This document shows, piece after piece, positions 40,064 through 48,460 of a stretch of DNA of 64,000 nt. The notes below the pieces were generated by a model. That model did no database searches and had not been told where the DNA came from. It saw only the letters and a program-made list of their open reading frames with translations. Each line of letters begins with the position of its first letter. Position 1 is the stretch's first letter. Location of the stretch: NCBI GenBank assembly GCA_025062325.1, contig JANXAL010000076.1, forward strand, positions 18,227 to 82,226, written 5' to 3'. This stretch comes from Roseiflexus sp. GTDB lineage: Bacteria > Chloroflexota > Chloroflexia > Chloroflexales > Roseiflexaceae. A program made the translations under genes and the position numbers.

Positions 40064-40738
40064 TCATTCTTCCCGCAGGATGTATCCAACGCCGCGTACA
40101 GTATGAATCAGGCGCGGTTCGCCGCGCGCCTCGAGTTTCTGGCGCAGGTAGCGGACGTAAACTTCGATGATGTTGCTTTCGCCGCCAAAGTTGTATCCCC
40201 ACACGCGGTCGTAGATGACGTCGCGTGTCAGCACCTGCTGCGGGTGGCGCATGAAGAGTTCGAGCAGATCATATTCCTTTGCCGTGAGGTCCACCCGTCG
40301 GTCACCGATGGTAACTTCGTGAGCGGCAAGATCCATCGTCAGCGGACCGTAGCGCAGCACTGTCGTTGTATCTCCGCGCTGACGACGGCGCAACTGGACA
40401 CGAATGCGCGCCAGCAACTCTTCGAAGGCGAACGGTTTGATCAGGTAATCATCGGCGCCAGCTTCGAGACCGGCAACCCGATCCGGCACAGCGTCGCGCG
40501 CCGTGAGCATGATGATTGGCACATCCGAGGCGGCGCGGAGGCGACGCGCCACTTCCAGCCCGTCGATGCCCGGTAGCATCAGGTCAAGCACCACCAGATC
40601 GGGCGGACGTTCGCGCGCAATGTCGAGCGCCTGACGTCCATCAGTGGCAATTTCGACGTTGTACCCTTCGAATGTCAACCCGCGCCGGAGATACCCGGCA
40701 ATCTCCGCTTCATCTTCGACGATTAAAATAGTGCTCAT
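40064..40738 (-). CDS. OmpR-family response regulator
   Basis: A 224-residue two-component regulator of standard length. The receiver domain has Glu8/Asp9, phosphoacceptor Asp52 ([13 protein letters not shown]) and a lysine in [11 protein letters not shown]. The winged-helix effector domain has [40 protein letters not shown] and [13 protein letters not shown]. The ATG at 40738 is chosen over a much longer frame because [17 protein letters not shown] is the usual start. No kinase gene is adjacent. Confidence 0.94.
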   Translation of the reverse strand: MSTILIVEDEAEIAGYLRRGLTFEGYNVEIATDGRQALDIARERPPDLVVLDLMLPGIDGLEVARRLRAASDVPIIMLTARDAVPDRVAGLEAGADDYLIKPFAFEELLARIRVQLRRRQRGDTTTVLRYGPLTMDLAAHEVTIGDRRVDLTAKEYDLLELFMRHPQQVLTRDVIYDRVWGYNFGGESNIIEVYVRYLRQKLEARGEPRLIHTVRGVGYILREE

Positions 40739-40825
40739 AAGGCGGCGCAGAAATCGATGGCAACCAGATGTTCGAGAACGCCGTGCATTGTAACAGACTG
40801 CTCCGGGTGTTGCAAGGAAATGAGA

Positions 40826-41581
40826 ATGATCGGTAATGATTTGCAGGATCAGGTCGCGCTTGTCACTGGCGCATCGCGGGGGATTGGACGAGCGATTGCA
40901 CTGGCAATTGCGGCGCGTGGCGGGCGCGTCCTCGTCAACTATCAGCGCAACGCCGCCGCCGCGCGGGAAGTTGTGAGCGCCATTGAGGCGATGGGACGCG
41001 AGGCGATGGCGTTTGCCGCCGATGTCGCCGATGAGTGCGCCGTTCAGGCAATGGTGGACGCCTGCCTCGAACGCTGGCGCCGGCTCGATGCGCTGGTCAA
41101 CAATGCCGGTCTGACCGACGATGCGCCGTTTGTGCGGATGCGTCCTGATCAGTGGCGCACCGTCATTGATGTTCATCTAACTGGCGCCTTCCTCTGCAGT
41201 CGCGCGGTGCTGGCGCCAATGCGCGCACAGAGGTACGGACGGATCGTCATGATTGGCTCTCTGGCAGGGCTGGCGGGCAATGTCGGTCAGGCAAACTATG
41301 CCGCCGCCAAGGCCGGGCTGGTTGGTCTGGCGCGCGCGCTGGCGCGCGAAACGGCGCGTGACGGAATTACTGTGAACGTGGTTGCGCCAGGATACATCGA
41401 GACCGATATGCTCGCCACACTACCGGCGGCGCGACGACGGTGGGCGCTCGACGCGATTGCCATGGGTCGCTTCGGCACGCCGGAGGAAGTCGCGGCGGCC
41501 GTCGTTTTTCTTCTCTCGCCAGCGGCATCGTACATCACCGGTCAGGTGCTGGCGGTCGACGGCGGATGGGTGATGCCGTAG
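40826..41581 (+). CDS. Short-chain dehydrogenase/reductase, FabG-like
   Basis: A 251-residue NAD(P)H-dependent reductase of the classical SDR family. The cofactor motif is [10 protein letters not shown], the structural motif is NNAG ([13 protein letters not shown]), and the catalytic residues are Ser in MIGSLAG and Tyr-x-x-x-Lys in NYAAAKAGL. The C-terminal PGYIETDM and [12 protein letters not shown] are typical of 3-oxoacyl-ACP reductases. The second ATG (40826) is preferred because AAGGA lies 7 bases upstream of it but only 1 base from the ATG at 40820. Its role may be fatty acid synthesis or another ketoreduction. Confidence 0.9.
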   Translation: MIGNDLQDQVALVTGASRGIGRAIALAIAARGGRVLVNYQRNAAAAREVVSAIEAMGREAMAFAADVADECAVQAMVDACLERWRRLDALVNNAGLTDDAPFVRMRPDQWRTVIDVHLTGAFLCSRAVLAPMRAQRYGRIVMIGSLAGLAGNVGQANYAAAKAGLVGLARALARETARDGITVNVVAPGYIETDMLATLPAARRRWALDAIAMGRFGTPEEVAAAVVFLLSPAASYITGQVLAVDGGWVMP

Positions 41582-41677
41582 CAGGTGTAAGCATGTTGTC
41601 ATGCACGAGGGCGCTTTCTTGCGCTATGCTCTGCACAGGCATTCGCGTAAACCCTGAACAATCACGTCACACCCCGT

Positions 41678-42688
41678 ATGAGCGCCGCATTACGATCCCT
41701 GCGCCGCAGCCGCGGGCTGACCCTGACCGAGCTGGCGATCCTTAGCGGCATTCCAGCACGCAACCTTGGCGCCATTGAACTCGGCATTCTCTCCCTCGAC
41801 GGATCAACACGCACACACCTTGCAGCCGTTCTGGCTGTCACACCAAATGCAATCCCTTCCGCTCCGCTACATGTTGCTCTCCCCTCGCACCCGATCCATG
41901 TGCAGCGACTAACGTTGCCGTTTGCCATCGCACTGACGACGACCGCCCTGGTGACGTCCCTCCTGTCGCTGCGAAGCACACCGGTTGACCCATCGCCAGC
42001 GCCGCAGTCCGTTGTCGTTGCGCTGGCGGATCGTCCATCCGAGGCGGCGCTCCTCAACGGGACAATCAACGTCGCAGCGTTCAAGACAGCGCTCTTGAAT
42101 ACTATCGCTTTCCCACCGGTTCAGCAAACACTGCCAGGTGTTACACCAATCGAAACGACATCTAGTGTGAGCAAGCAACCGGCTGATCCCCTGGCCCCAC
42201 CGACCTTGACCGCGCCCGCGACGACTGTTGGGTCAAAATGTATTGACCGCACTGCGCCGCGCGGCTACCCGTTGATCGCACCGATCGGTCAGATCGTGGT
42301 GACTCAGGGATACAGCGAAGGTACTCACGCACCGGCAGCCGTGTGGGGCGCCCTCGACTTCGCCATCGACGTGGATGGCGACGGCTACGCCGAACCAGGA
42401 CCGACACGCGGCGTGGCGGTGATCGCCACTCACGACGGGACGGCGCGCGTCTACCCCGGCAGTTGGCCCGGCGGCAACTTCGTGCGTATCGAGAATCAGG
42501 CGACCGGCTGGACGACCGCTTATGGTCATCTAGACGCCGTCCTGGTCAGCGATGGGCAGGAAGTGCAGCGCGGCGCTCAGATCGGTACGGTCGGCAGCAC
42601 CGGCTACGCCACCGGACCTCACCTGCACTACGAAGTCTGGCGACACGGAGTTAATGTTGATCCAACGCCCTTCGTAAGCTCGCAATAG
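41678..42688 (+). CDS. HTH-transmembrane-M23 metallopeptidase fusion
   Basis: A 336-residue protein with three parts. Residues about 4-55 form an XRE/Cro-like helix-turn-helix (LRRSRGLTLTELAILSGIPA). A membrane helix follows at about 78-98 (LTLPFAIALTTTALVTSLLS), then a Ser/Pro/Thr-rich linker. The C-terminal M23/LytM domain (about 205-333) has the metal site in LDFAIDVDGDG, AYGHLD and GPHLHYEVW. Topology should place the HTH in the cytoplasm and the peptidase outside, where it could cut peptidoglycan cross-links. The arrangement recalls RodZ but with a peptidase in place of the beta domain. The ATG follows a weak site. Confidence 0.85.
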   Translation: MSAALRSLRRSRGLTLTELAILSGIPARNLGAIELGILSLDGSTRTHLAAVLAVTPNAIPSAPLHVALPSHPIHVQRLTLPFAIALTTTALVTSLLSLRSTPVDPSPAPQSVVVALADRPSEAALLNGTINVAAFKTALLNTIAFPPVQQTLPGVTPIETTSSVSKQPADPLAPPTLTAPATTVGSKCIDRTAPRGYPLIAPIGQIVVTQGYSEGTHAPAAVWGALDFAIDVDGDGYAEPGPTRGVAVIATHDGTARVYPGSWPGGNFVRIENQATGWTTAYGHLDAVLVSDGQEVQRGAQIGTVGSTGYATGPHLHYEVWRHGVNVDPTPFVSSQ

Positions 42689-42909
42689 TAGCCCTGTGTC
42701 GAAAGGTCGCGCGCTCTGAGCCGCGGGATAATGATTATAAATCCAGTACAGCCCGCCTACGCGGGCTTCGCAACCGTAGCCCGCAACTTTAGGCGCCGGG
42801 CAAGCTCAATACAAAGATGCAAAGGCAAAAAAACGTCCCCCCATCCAAACCTCTTGAGCATATCGTATAATCAGGCAACCGCGACACTCCAAGAGGACAG
42901 GAGCGCCTG
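42689..42909. other. Spacer with hairpin repeat and malic enzyme leader
   Basis: It contains the inverted repeat GCCCGC-CTAC-GCGGGC (42751-42766), a relic of a common dispersed palindrome, and TATAAT at 42866-42871, a possible -10 box for the malic enzyme gene with no good -35. AAGAGGACAGGAG provides the ribosome binding site. Confidence 0.4.
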
Positions 42910-44331
42910 ATGACTGGAGCAAATCAAGGGATTGCCTATACGCTGACCATCCGCTGTCAGATCGAGAATCGCCCCGGTATGCTGGGCGCCATCGCCACCG
43001 CCATTGGCGAGAACGGCGGCAATATTGGCGCTATCGACATTGTACGCGTCGACCGCAAACACATTGTGCGCGACATCACTGTTCGCGTTCAGGATGAACT
43101 CCATGGCGACCGGATCGTTCGCCGCGTCAACGCAATCCCCGGCGTTGTCGTCACGAATGTGAGCGACCGGGTGTTTTCGCTGCATCAGGGAGGCAAGATT
43201 TCCATTCACAGCCGCACACCGCTCAAGAGCCGCGATGATCTCTCGCTCATCTACACACCCGGCGTTGCGCGCGTCTGCCGGGCGATCGCGCGCGACGAAG
43301 AGAACGCCTTCTCCCTGACGATCAAGAAAAATAGCCTGGCAGTCGTCAGTGATGGCAGCGCTGTCCTGGGGCTGGGCAACCTCGGCGCTGCGGCAGCCAT
43401 CCCGGTGATGGAAGGGAAAGCAGTGCTTTTCAAAGAACTGGCGGATATCGACGCCTTTCCGATCTGCCTGAAAAGCCAGGACCCCGACGTGATTGTGGCG
43501 ACAGTCGAACAGATTTCACCAGTATTCGGGGCTATCAATCTTGAGGATATTGCCGCGCCCAAATGCTTCGACATTGAAGAGCGCCTGATAGAACGCCTCG
43601 ACATCCCGGTGATGCACGACGATCAGCACGGTACGGCAGTGGTCGTACTGGCAGGTCTGCGGAACGCAGCAACGCTGGTTGGCAAGCGTCTCGATCAGAT
43701 GCGTGTGGTCGTCAATGGCGTTGGCGCGGCAGGCACAGCAATCATTCTCAGTCTCCTCGATGCAGGAGTAGGCGAAATCACCGCTGTGGATCGGATTGGC
43801 ATTCTGAATGCCGACGAAGATCAGCCGATTTCCCCCGTCCAGCGACAGATCGCTGCCCGCACCAACCGCGAACGACGACGCGGCGGGTTGGCGGAGGCCC
43901 TCGTTGGCGCTGACGCCTTTATTGGCGTTTCAACCGGGAATATCCTCACTGCCGAGATGGTGCGGAGCATGGGGAGCGACCCGATTGTTTTCGCGCTTGC
44001 CAACCCCATCCCTGAAGGGGACCCGGAGATGTTGCAGCACTATGCCCGCGTGGTCGCTACCGGACGTTCCGATTTTCCCAACCAGATCAACAATGCGCTC
44101 AGTTTTCCGGGCATTTTCCGTGGGGCGCTCGATGTCCGCGCTGCAAAGATCACTCCGAGGATGCGCCTGGCAGCCGCTGAAGGGCTGGCAAGCGTCATCA
44201 GTCGGGAGGAACTGAACGAGGAATATATCATCCCCAGCGTCTTCAACCGTGATGTCGTGCCGACTATTGCCGCAGCGGTGGCGCGCGCAGCACGGGCTGA
44301 AGGCGTTGCGCGGGCAGACAACGGGATTTAG
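42910..44331 (+). CDS. NAD-dependent malic enzyme with N-terminal ACT domain
   Basis: A 473-residue enzyme converting malate to pyruvate with NAD(P). Residues about 10-85 form an ACT regulatory domain (IENRPGMLGAIATAIGENGG), so allosteric control by a small metabolite is likely. The malic domain has SLIYTPGVARVCRAIARD, the catalytic lysine/aspartate region VVSDGSAVLGLGNLGAAAA and MHDDQHGTAVVVLAGLRNA. The Rossmann NAD-binding motif is VVNGVGAAGTAIILSL. ACT-malic enzymes are frequent in Chloroflexota and would feed pyruvate to the dikinase in this window. Confidence 0.93.
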   Translation: MTGANQGIAYTLTIRCQIENRPGMLGAIATAIGENGGNIGAIDIVRVDRKHIVRDITVRVQDELHGDRIVRRVNAIPGVVVTNVSDRVFSLHQGGKISIHSRTPLKSRDDLSLIYTPGVARVCRAIARDEENAFSLTIKKNSLAVVSDGSAVLGLGNLGAAAAIPVMEGKAVLFKELADIDAFPICLKSQDPDVIVATVEQISPVFGAINLEDIAAPKCFDIEERLIERLDIPVMHDDQHGTAVVVLAGLRNAATLVGKRLDQMRVVVNGVGAAGTAIILSLLDAGVGEITAVDRIGILNADEDQPISPVQRQIAARTNRERRRGGLAEALVGADAFIGVSTGNILTAEMVRSMGSDPIVFALANPIPEGDPEMLQHYARVVATGRSDFPNQINNALSFPGIFRGALDVRAAKITPRMRLAAAEGLASVISREELNEEYIIPSVFNRDVVPTIAAAVARAARAEGVARADNGI

Positions 44332-44332
44332 G

Positions 44333-45046
44333 GGAAGCTCTCGCAGGCCGCAGCGCGCGAAACCGTCATCGCTGCGGTGCAGCGTCAAGAACTCGAAGGT
44401 TAGGCGCCTGCCGAAAAGTAATCCGCACCCACCGGCATCAATTGGAGCAGGAAGCGCGCATCGGTTGTATGCCCATGCTCCTGCGGCATGATACAGGGTG
44501 CGCACTGGTCGGTGACCGTCGAGTGCCACTGCTCTGCGGTGGCTTCGCGGTCGCTGAAGTCGTCCCTGACCGGCGCTCATCTTATGACTAAGAAGATAGC
44601 CTGGCATTCCTGGCGGCACAGGTTTACCGAATTCATTTCTTAATCCTCATCTATTCGAGCCGCTCAAGCCTCAGAGTCAGGATCAGGCTTACCCCAATGC
44701 GCGGAATGTCGCTGATCCTATTGTCAATGATCACGACGTTTTCGACAAGCAACACGCTGTTGACATGCAGCATGCGGCGCTGAATGTTGGTGCAATCGTC
44801 CATCACGGCTAGAGGCGCCGCGCTCGATTTCAACGGTTGTCGCTTTGTCGCCAGCAGCATCAGGTTCACCTTGCCCAGGCGACGCTGCACTTGATGCAGT
44901 CCAGCGCCTTCCAGCGCGCCAGCAGCTTCTCCGGCTCGCTCCACAACGTCAGCCATCCGAACCTGTCCGCTACCGCAAGCAAGTTGATCGCAATTTGCAA
45001 CCGTCTTGTTACGTCCGGCAGCGCCTGATCGCGTATGATGAGACAT
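44333..45046 (-). pseudogene. Decayed C-terminal part of a GH2 beta-galactosidase
   Basis: Three out-of-frame pieces read in order on the minus strand. First, 45046-44651 includes GLHQVQRRLGKVNL, MDDCTNIQRR and ISDIPRIGVSLILTLRLERL, like domain 5 of LacZ (DIPRIGV...LERLEW). Second, about 44560-44400 includes DFSDREATAEQWHSTVTDQC and IMPQEHGHTTDARFLL, matching the YSDR...STVTDQYVPYIMPQEHGHHTD region. Third, 44399-44340 gives LTFEFLTLHRSDDGFARC (FEFSALHYS region). Stops and frameshifts separate the pieces, WYGRGP is lost between the first and second, and no catalytic domain is present, so it is a relic. The assignment is from memory of family motifs. Confidence 0.7.
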
Positions 45047-45051
45047 AAATA

Positions 45052-46779
45052 ATGCCAACTTTTCTGAAAGAACCGCCAGCATCGCCTATGGCCACGTCTG
45101 TCCGCACAATCAAACCTCCCTCAATCGGACGCGAGATGTCCCTGCGCGCGCGGCTCATCCTAGGATATGGCATCGTCGTCTCGCTAACGCTGGTGTTTGG
45201 TCTCTTCACCCTCTTCCATCTGCGCAACATTCGCGATCGTCTGGAAACACTGAGCGCTGACGTGACAGTTGACACGCGTTACAGCATCGAAGCAGTCACC
45301 GCAATTGCCGACGCACAGCGCGCGGTTGATCGCTATCTCCAGCAGCCGAATAAACGCACCTATCAAGATGCCGAGCGCCAGCTCGACGTGTTACAGCAAA
45401 CAATTGAACGCCTGGAGCGCGACGCTCGCAACCTGGCAATGAGCAGTCATTTGCGCCAGATTGGCCAACAGGCGGCTACATATCGGCAGATCTTCAACGA
45501 CATCCACGCCAGCATCGTCATTCAGCAACGCACACGCGATGATCTCTATACTACGTTTTCGCAGCAGCATCAGACGATTGAAGAAGCGATCACTAATGCA
45601 AACCCAACAACAACGTCCGATTACCTGACGCTCATGGAGCTGAGCCGCGCCAGCGCTCATCTGCAACTCGCATACGTCTGGATTGGGAGAATGCACAGTA
45701 ACGATACAAGAGTTGCATTAGGCAATGCGTTGGCAGAATTGCGCCAGGCGCGCACATTTTTGCGACTCTATCTCGCTCTGAACAGCGCTTTGCAAGCTGC
45801 ACGACCAGAGGATATCCAGCGGCTACAGAGCGTTTCCGAGAGCTTTGATCGCTCAATTATTAGCGTTATCGGTCTGGCAGACTCCTACATTCGCACCGAG
45901 GCATTGATCAGCAGTCGCTTGAAGCCGCACGCAACCCAAATGTCCCGTGAGGCGACGGCACTGTCCGATACGGCATTGATGGCGCTGAGTACTACCACCG
46001 CTGACATTGATCGAGAGACTGAACGAACGCAGGTCATCAGCGTCGGCGTCCTAGCAGGGCTGCTTATGATCGGGGCCGTGCTCGGTCTTGTGCTGGCATC
46101 GCTCATAGCGCGTCCGCTCAGCGAGCTGGTTTCCGCTACCACCCGTCTGGCGCGTGGTGATGAAGTCACTCGCATTGAGCCGCGCGGCGGGCGCGAATTA
46201 ATCTTGCTGGCGCAGGCTTTCAATGATATGGCAGCGGAACTTGAACGCGAACGCGCTGAAGTGCGCCATCAGAACGCATTGCTGGCGGAACGCGCGGCTG
46301 AGCTTGAACAAACGCTGCGCCAGCTCCGTGAAGAAACGGCGGCGCGTGAACAACTGCGCACCGTGGTACGTCAGATGAGCGTACCCATCATCCCAATTAT
46401 GGAAGGCGTGTTGGTCGCGCCGCTGGTTGGTGAGATTGATGCCGAACGCGCAGAACTATTGCAGCAGCGCCTGCTCAACCGTATCGTCGCCGAACGCGCC
46501 CAGGTGGCGATCCTCGACATTACCGGCGTCCCCATAGTTGATGCACAGATCGGCGCCTGGCTGATCCAGGCGACCGCCGCAGCGCGCCTGCTCGGCGCGC
46601 GCTGTATCCTCGTCGGTATTAACCCTGAAGTGTCGCAGGCGCTGGTCTCCAGCGGCATCGATCTCGGCAACCTGGTCACCCGCGCAACCCTGCGTGAAGG
46701 GCTGGAGTATGCGATGCGGATCAGGCGAGAGGCGTCAGGTGCGAGACGAGGAGGAAATGGTGTCAGGCAAGAGAGGTGA
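45052..46779 (+). CDS. Membrane sensor with HAMP and STAS domains (RsbR-like output)
   Basis: A 575-residue protein. A first membrane helix (about 30-55, RLILGYGIVVSLTLVFGLFT) precedes a helical extracytoplasmic four-helix-bundle-like sensor (60-320). The second helix (about 328-352) leads to a HAMP domain (LIARPLSELVSATTRLARGD), a coiled coil (390-435) and a C-terminal STAS domain (about 440-555, GVLVAPLVGEIDAERAELLQ, AILDITGVPIVDAQIGAWL). STAS outputs of this kind signal through stressosome or anti-sigma pathways. No good ribosome binding site precedes 45052; later ATGs (45088, 45136) are possible. The last 20 residues (RREASGARRGGNGVRQER) are encoded by GA-rich repeat DNA. Confidence 0.82.
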   Translation: MPTFLKEPPASPMATSVRTIKPPSIGREMSLRARLILGYGIVVSLTLVFGLFTLFHLRNIRDRLETLSADVTVDTRYSIEAVTAIADAQRAVDRYLQQPNKRTYQDAERQLDVLQQTIERLERDARNLAMSSHLRQIGQQAATYRQIFNDIHASIVIQQRTRDDLYTTFSQQHQTIEEAITNANPTTTSDYLTLMELSRASAHLQLAYVWIGRMHSNDTRVALGNALAELRQARTFLRLYLALNSALQAARPEDIQRLQSVSESFDRSIISVIGLADSYIRTEALISSRLKPHATQMSREATALSDTALMALSTTTADIDRETERTQVISVGVLAGLLMIGAVLGLVLASLIARPLSELVSATTRLARGDEVTRIEPRGGRELILLAQAFNDMAAELERERAEVRHQNALLAERAAELEQTLRQLREETAAREQLRTVVRQMSVPIIPIMEGVLVAPLVGEIDAERAELLQQRLLNRIVAERAQVAILDITGVPIVDAQIGAWLIQATAAARLLGARCILVGINPEVSQALVSSGIDLGNLVTRATLREGLEYAMRIRREASGARRGGNGVRQER

Positions 46780-46800
46780 GGCGAGAGATGCGAGGCGTGG
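46725..46800. repeat. GA-rich simple repeat
   Basis: GCGAGAGGCGTCAGGTGCGAG, GGTGAGGCGAGAGATGCGAG and similar units cover the 3' end of the STAS gene and the DNA after it. Similar stretches lie at about 27213 and 53296-53345. Confidence 0.55.
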
Positions 46801-46812
46801 AATGCCGCAGTA

Positions 46813-46835
46813 GCGACGGTGCAATGCACCGTCGC
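46813..46835. repeat. Perfect 11-bp-arm palindrome
   Basis: GCGACGGTGCA-A-TGCACCGTCGC, arms of 11 bp with a single-base loop, at the damaged 5' end of the next gene. The build resembles the palindrome at 30153 but with another core. Confidence 0.7.
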
Positions 46836-48034
46836 CCGCTGGCGCCGCGCCGTCCCCGGCGGCGCCACACCGTTACCCCGTACATCCAAAACGCTCGTCA
46901 CCGTAACCCTTGGAACCGATGCAGAGCTGGCGTCGAAGATCGCAGCCGGATTGCACTCCGGCGCTTACGAACTCGTCGGCGGCGTGGTGCGCCGCGCCGA
47001 AAGCAAGCAGGTGGTCGCCTGGCTGCGTCAGGTCGGTGGATGTAACGCCTGCTGCGCTGTCCGCCCATCAGATCGGACCGCTCGCGTCACACATACTGAT
47101 CGCATCGACATCATTGCTCACCCTTGGCGTGACAGCGATCGGATTTGTACTCGTGATGAAGCGCCTGGATACAATTGCGAATGACCTCAACACAATCAAG
47201 CAAACCCTGGAACGGATCGAGCGGAAAATCGATCTGGCCGTTGACGCTACCACCATCCGCACGGCGCTCGACCTGGCGCACAGAGCGTTTGAGATGCGCG
47301 ATCAGGGCAACCGGCGGGATCACGCACATCAGGCGATTACGAAGTTTCTTGAGGCCGAAAACTACTACCGCCGCTTGTTGGACGATGAATACGATCAGGG
47401 GGGATGGCTGATCGACCCATTGCTCAAAACCCTGATCCTGGCGCGCGTTGGCGCGGCACGCTGTTATCTCAGATTGGGCGAGACAGCGGTGGCGCGGCGC
47501 ATACTCGGCGAAGGATACACTGTACTCGAACCGTATGCCCGACGATGGTTCGATGCAGTCATTGGCGCCAAACCTGCGCTCTTCCTGCACCCGGAGACTG
47601 GCGTTTCCCTTGAGCGACTGACGCTGCTAATGCGCTGGCGCGCGAATAATCCCGCGCTCAGCGCTTCGTCTGTATTTGAGGAATTGCGCGCCGATCTGTG
47701 GAAAAGCGCCGCGCAGGATGTCAATCAGTGGAAGCAACCTTTCCCGGCTGCGTTACGGGAAGACCTAGACGTGAAGCCTTTAGTCTGGAAGCGCAATCGT
47801 GACAAGATCGCTACCCGCTTTCTGAAGCGCCTAACCGACGCGTATACGCGGATTGAAACCGTCTATGCTGCAGTGCGCTGCATCGAGGGATACCGGCTCG
47901 AACTCGAGCAAATGGAGCGCACGGGGCTGTCGCTCGACGAGCTCGATCAACGATCCGCGCTCCTGTCGGCGGGCAGCGCGTTGATCGTGCATATTCCAAA
48001 GGACTCGGAGCTCGCCGGGCATATGAGCGCCTGA
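46819..48034 (+). pseudogene. Frameshifted gene for a membrane-anchored helical protein
   Basis: Two overlapping frames make one credible protein. The 5' part (46819 frame) encodes VTVTLGTDAELASKIAAGLH and ELVGGVVRRAESKQVVAWLR up to about 47037. The 3' part (frame of 46910) continues VTPAALSAHQIGPLASHILI through a membrane helix (SLLTLGVTAIGFVLVM), a coiled coil (DTIANDLNTIKQTLERIERK) and a long helical domain to residue 374. One extra base in GGTGGATG near 47037-47043 would explain the shift. The normal start codon also seems lost, since the palindrome at 46813 occupies that place. The product family is unknown to me. Either a pseudogene or a sequencing error. Confidence 0.65.
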
Positions 48035-48151
48035 AGTACGGGCGCGGCGCTGAGCCCCTGTCAACTCCGCCCATCCGCTCGCGCCATATGGACAGGGTAC
48101 CGCCGCGTTCCTTCTCACCACTGTATCGGCGCGGCGCCGCCACGATCCCGC

Positions 48152-48460
48152 CTCACAAGTGGAGATTTTTCGGCGAGCCCTTCTGTTGTATCGCCCGTTT
48201 TGAGCGTCAGGATGCGCACCCGTCCCCATCTCCCCTGGTAAGAGAAGGGGGCAGGGGGATGAGGGGGCAAAAGGCAGCAGGACACCCTATCTCCCCCTTC
48301 TCCCCTGGTGGGAGAAGCTCACACGTGTAGATTTTGCGGCAAGCACTCACGTTGCATTGCCCGTTTCGAGCGTCAGAATGCGCAACTCCCCCTTCTCCCC
48401 CTGTGGGAGAAGGGGGCAGGGGGGATGAGGGGACCAAGAGCGTTGTGACGCGCAAAGTCT
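48152..48460. repeat. Two adjoining MITE-like repeats (copies 7 and 8)
   Basis: Left ends CTCACAAGTGGAGATTTTT (48152) and CTCACACGTGTAGATTTTG (48318), each followed by the TTG(T/C)ATYGCCCGTTT core and C-rich/G-rich hairpins. The right end AAAGTCTCTACC merges with the stop codon of the ABC gene at 48461. The 117 bases before 48152 show no feature. Confidence 0.65.

Noticed and set aside
44651..45082. Independent 143-codon gene on the minus strand
   Set aside because: Its end (IPRIGVSLILTLRLERLE) and order fit a decayed GH2 beta-galactosidase, so it is listed as part of the pseudogene.
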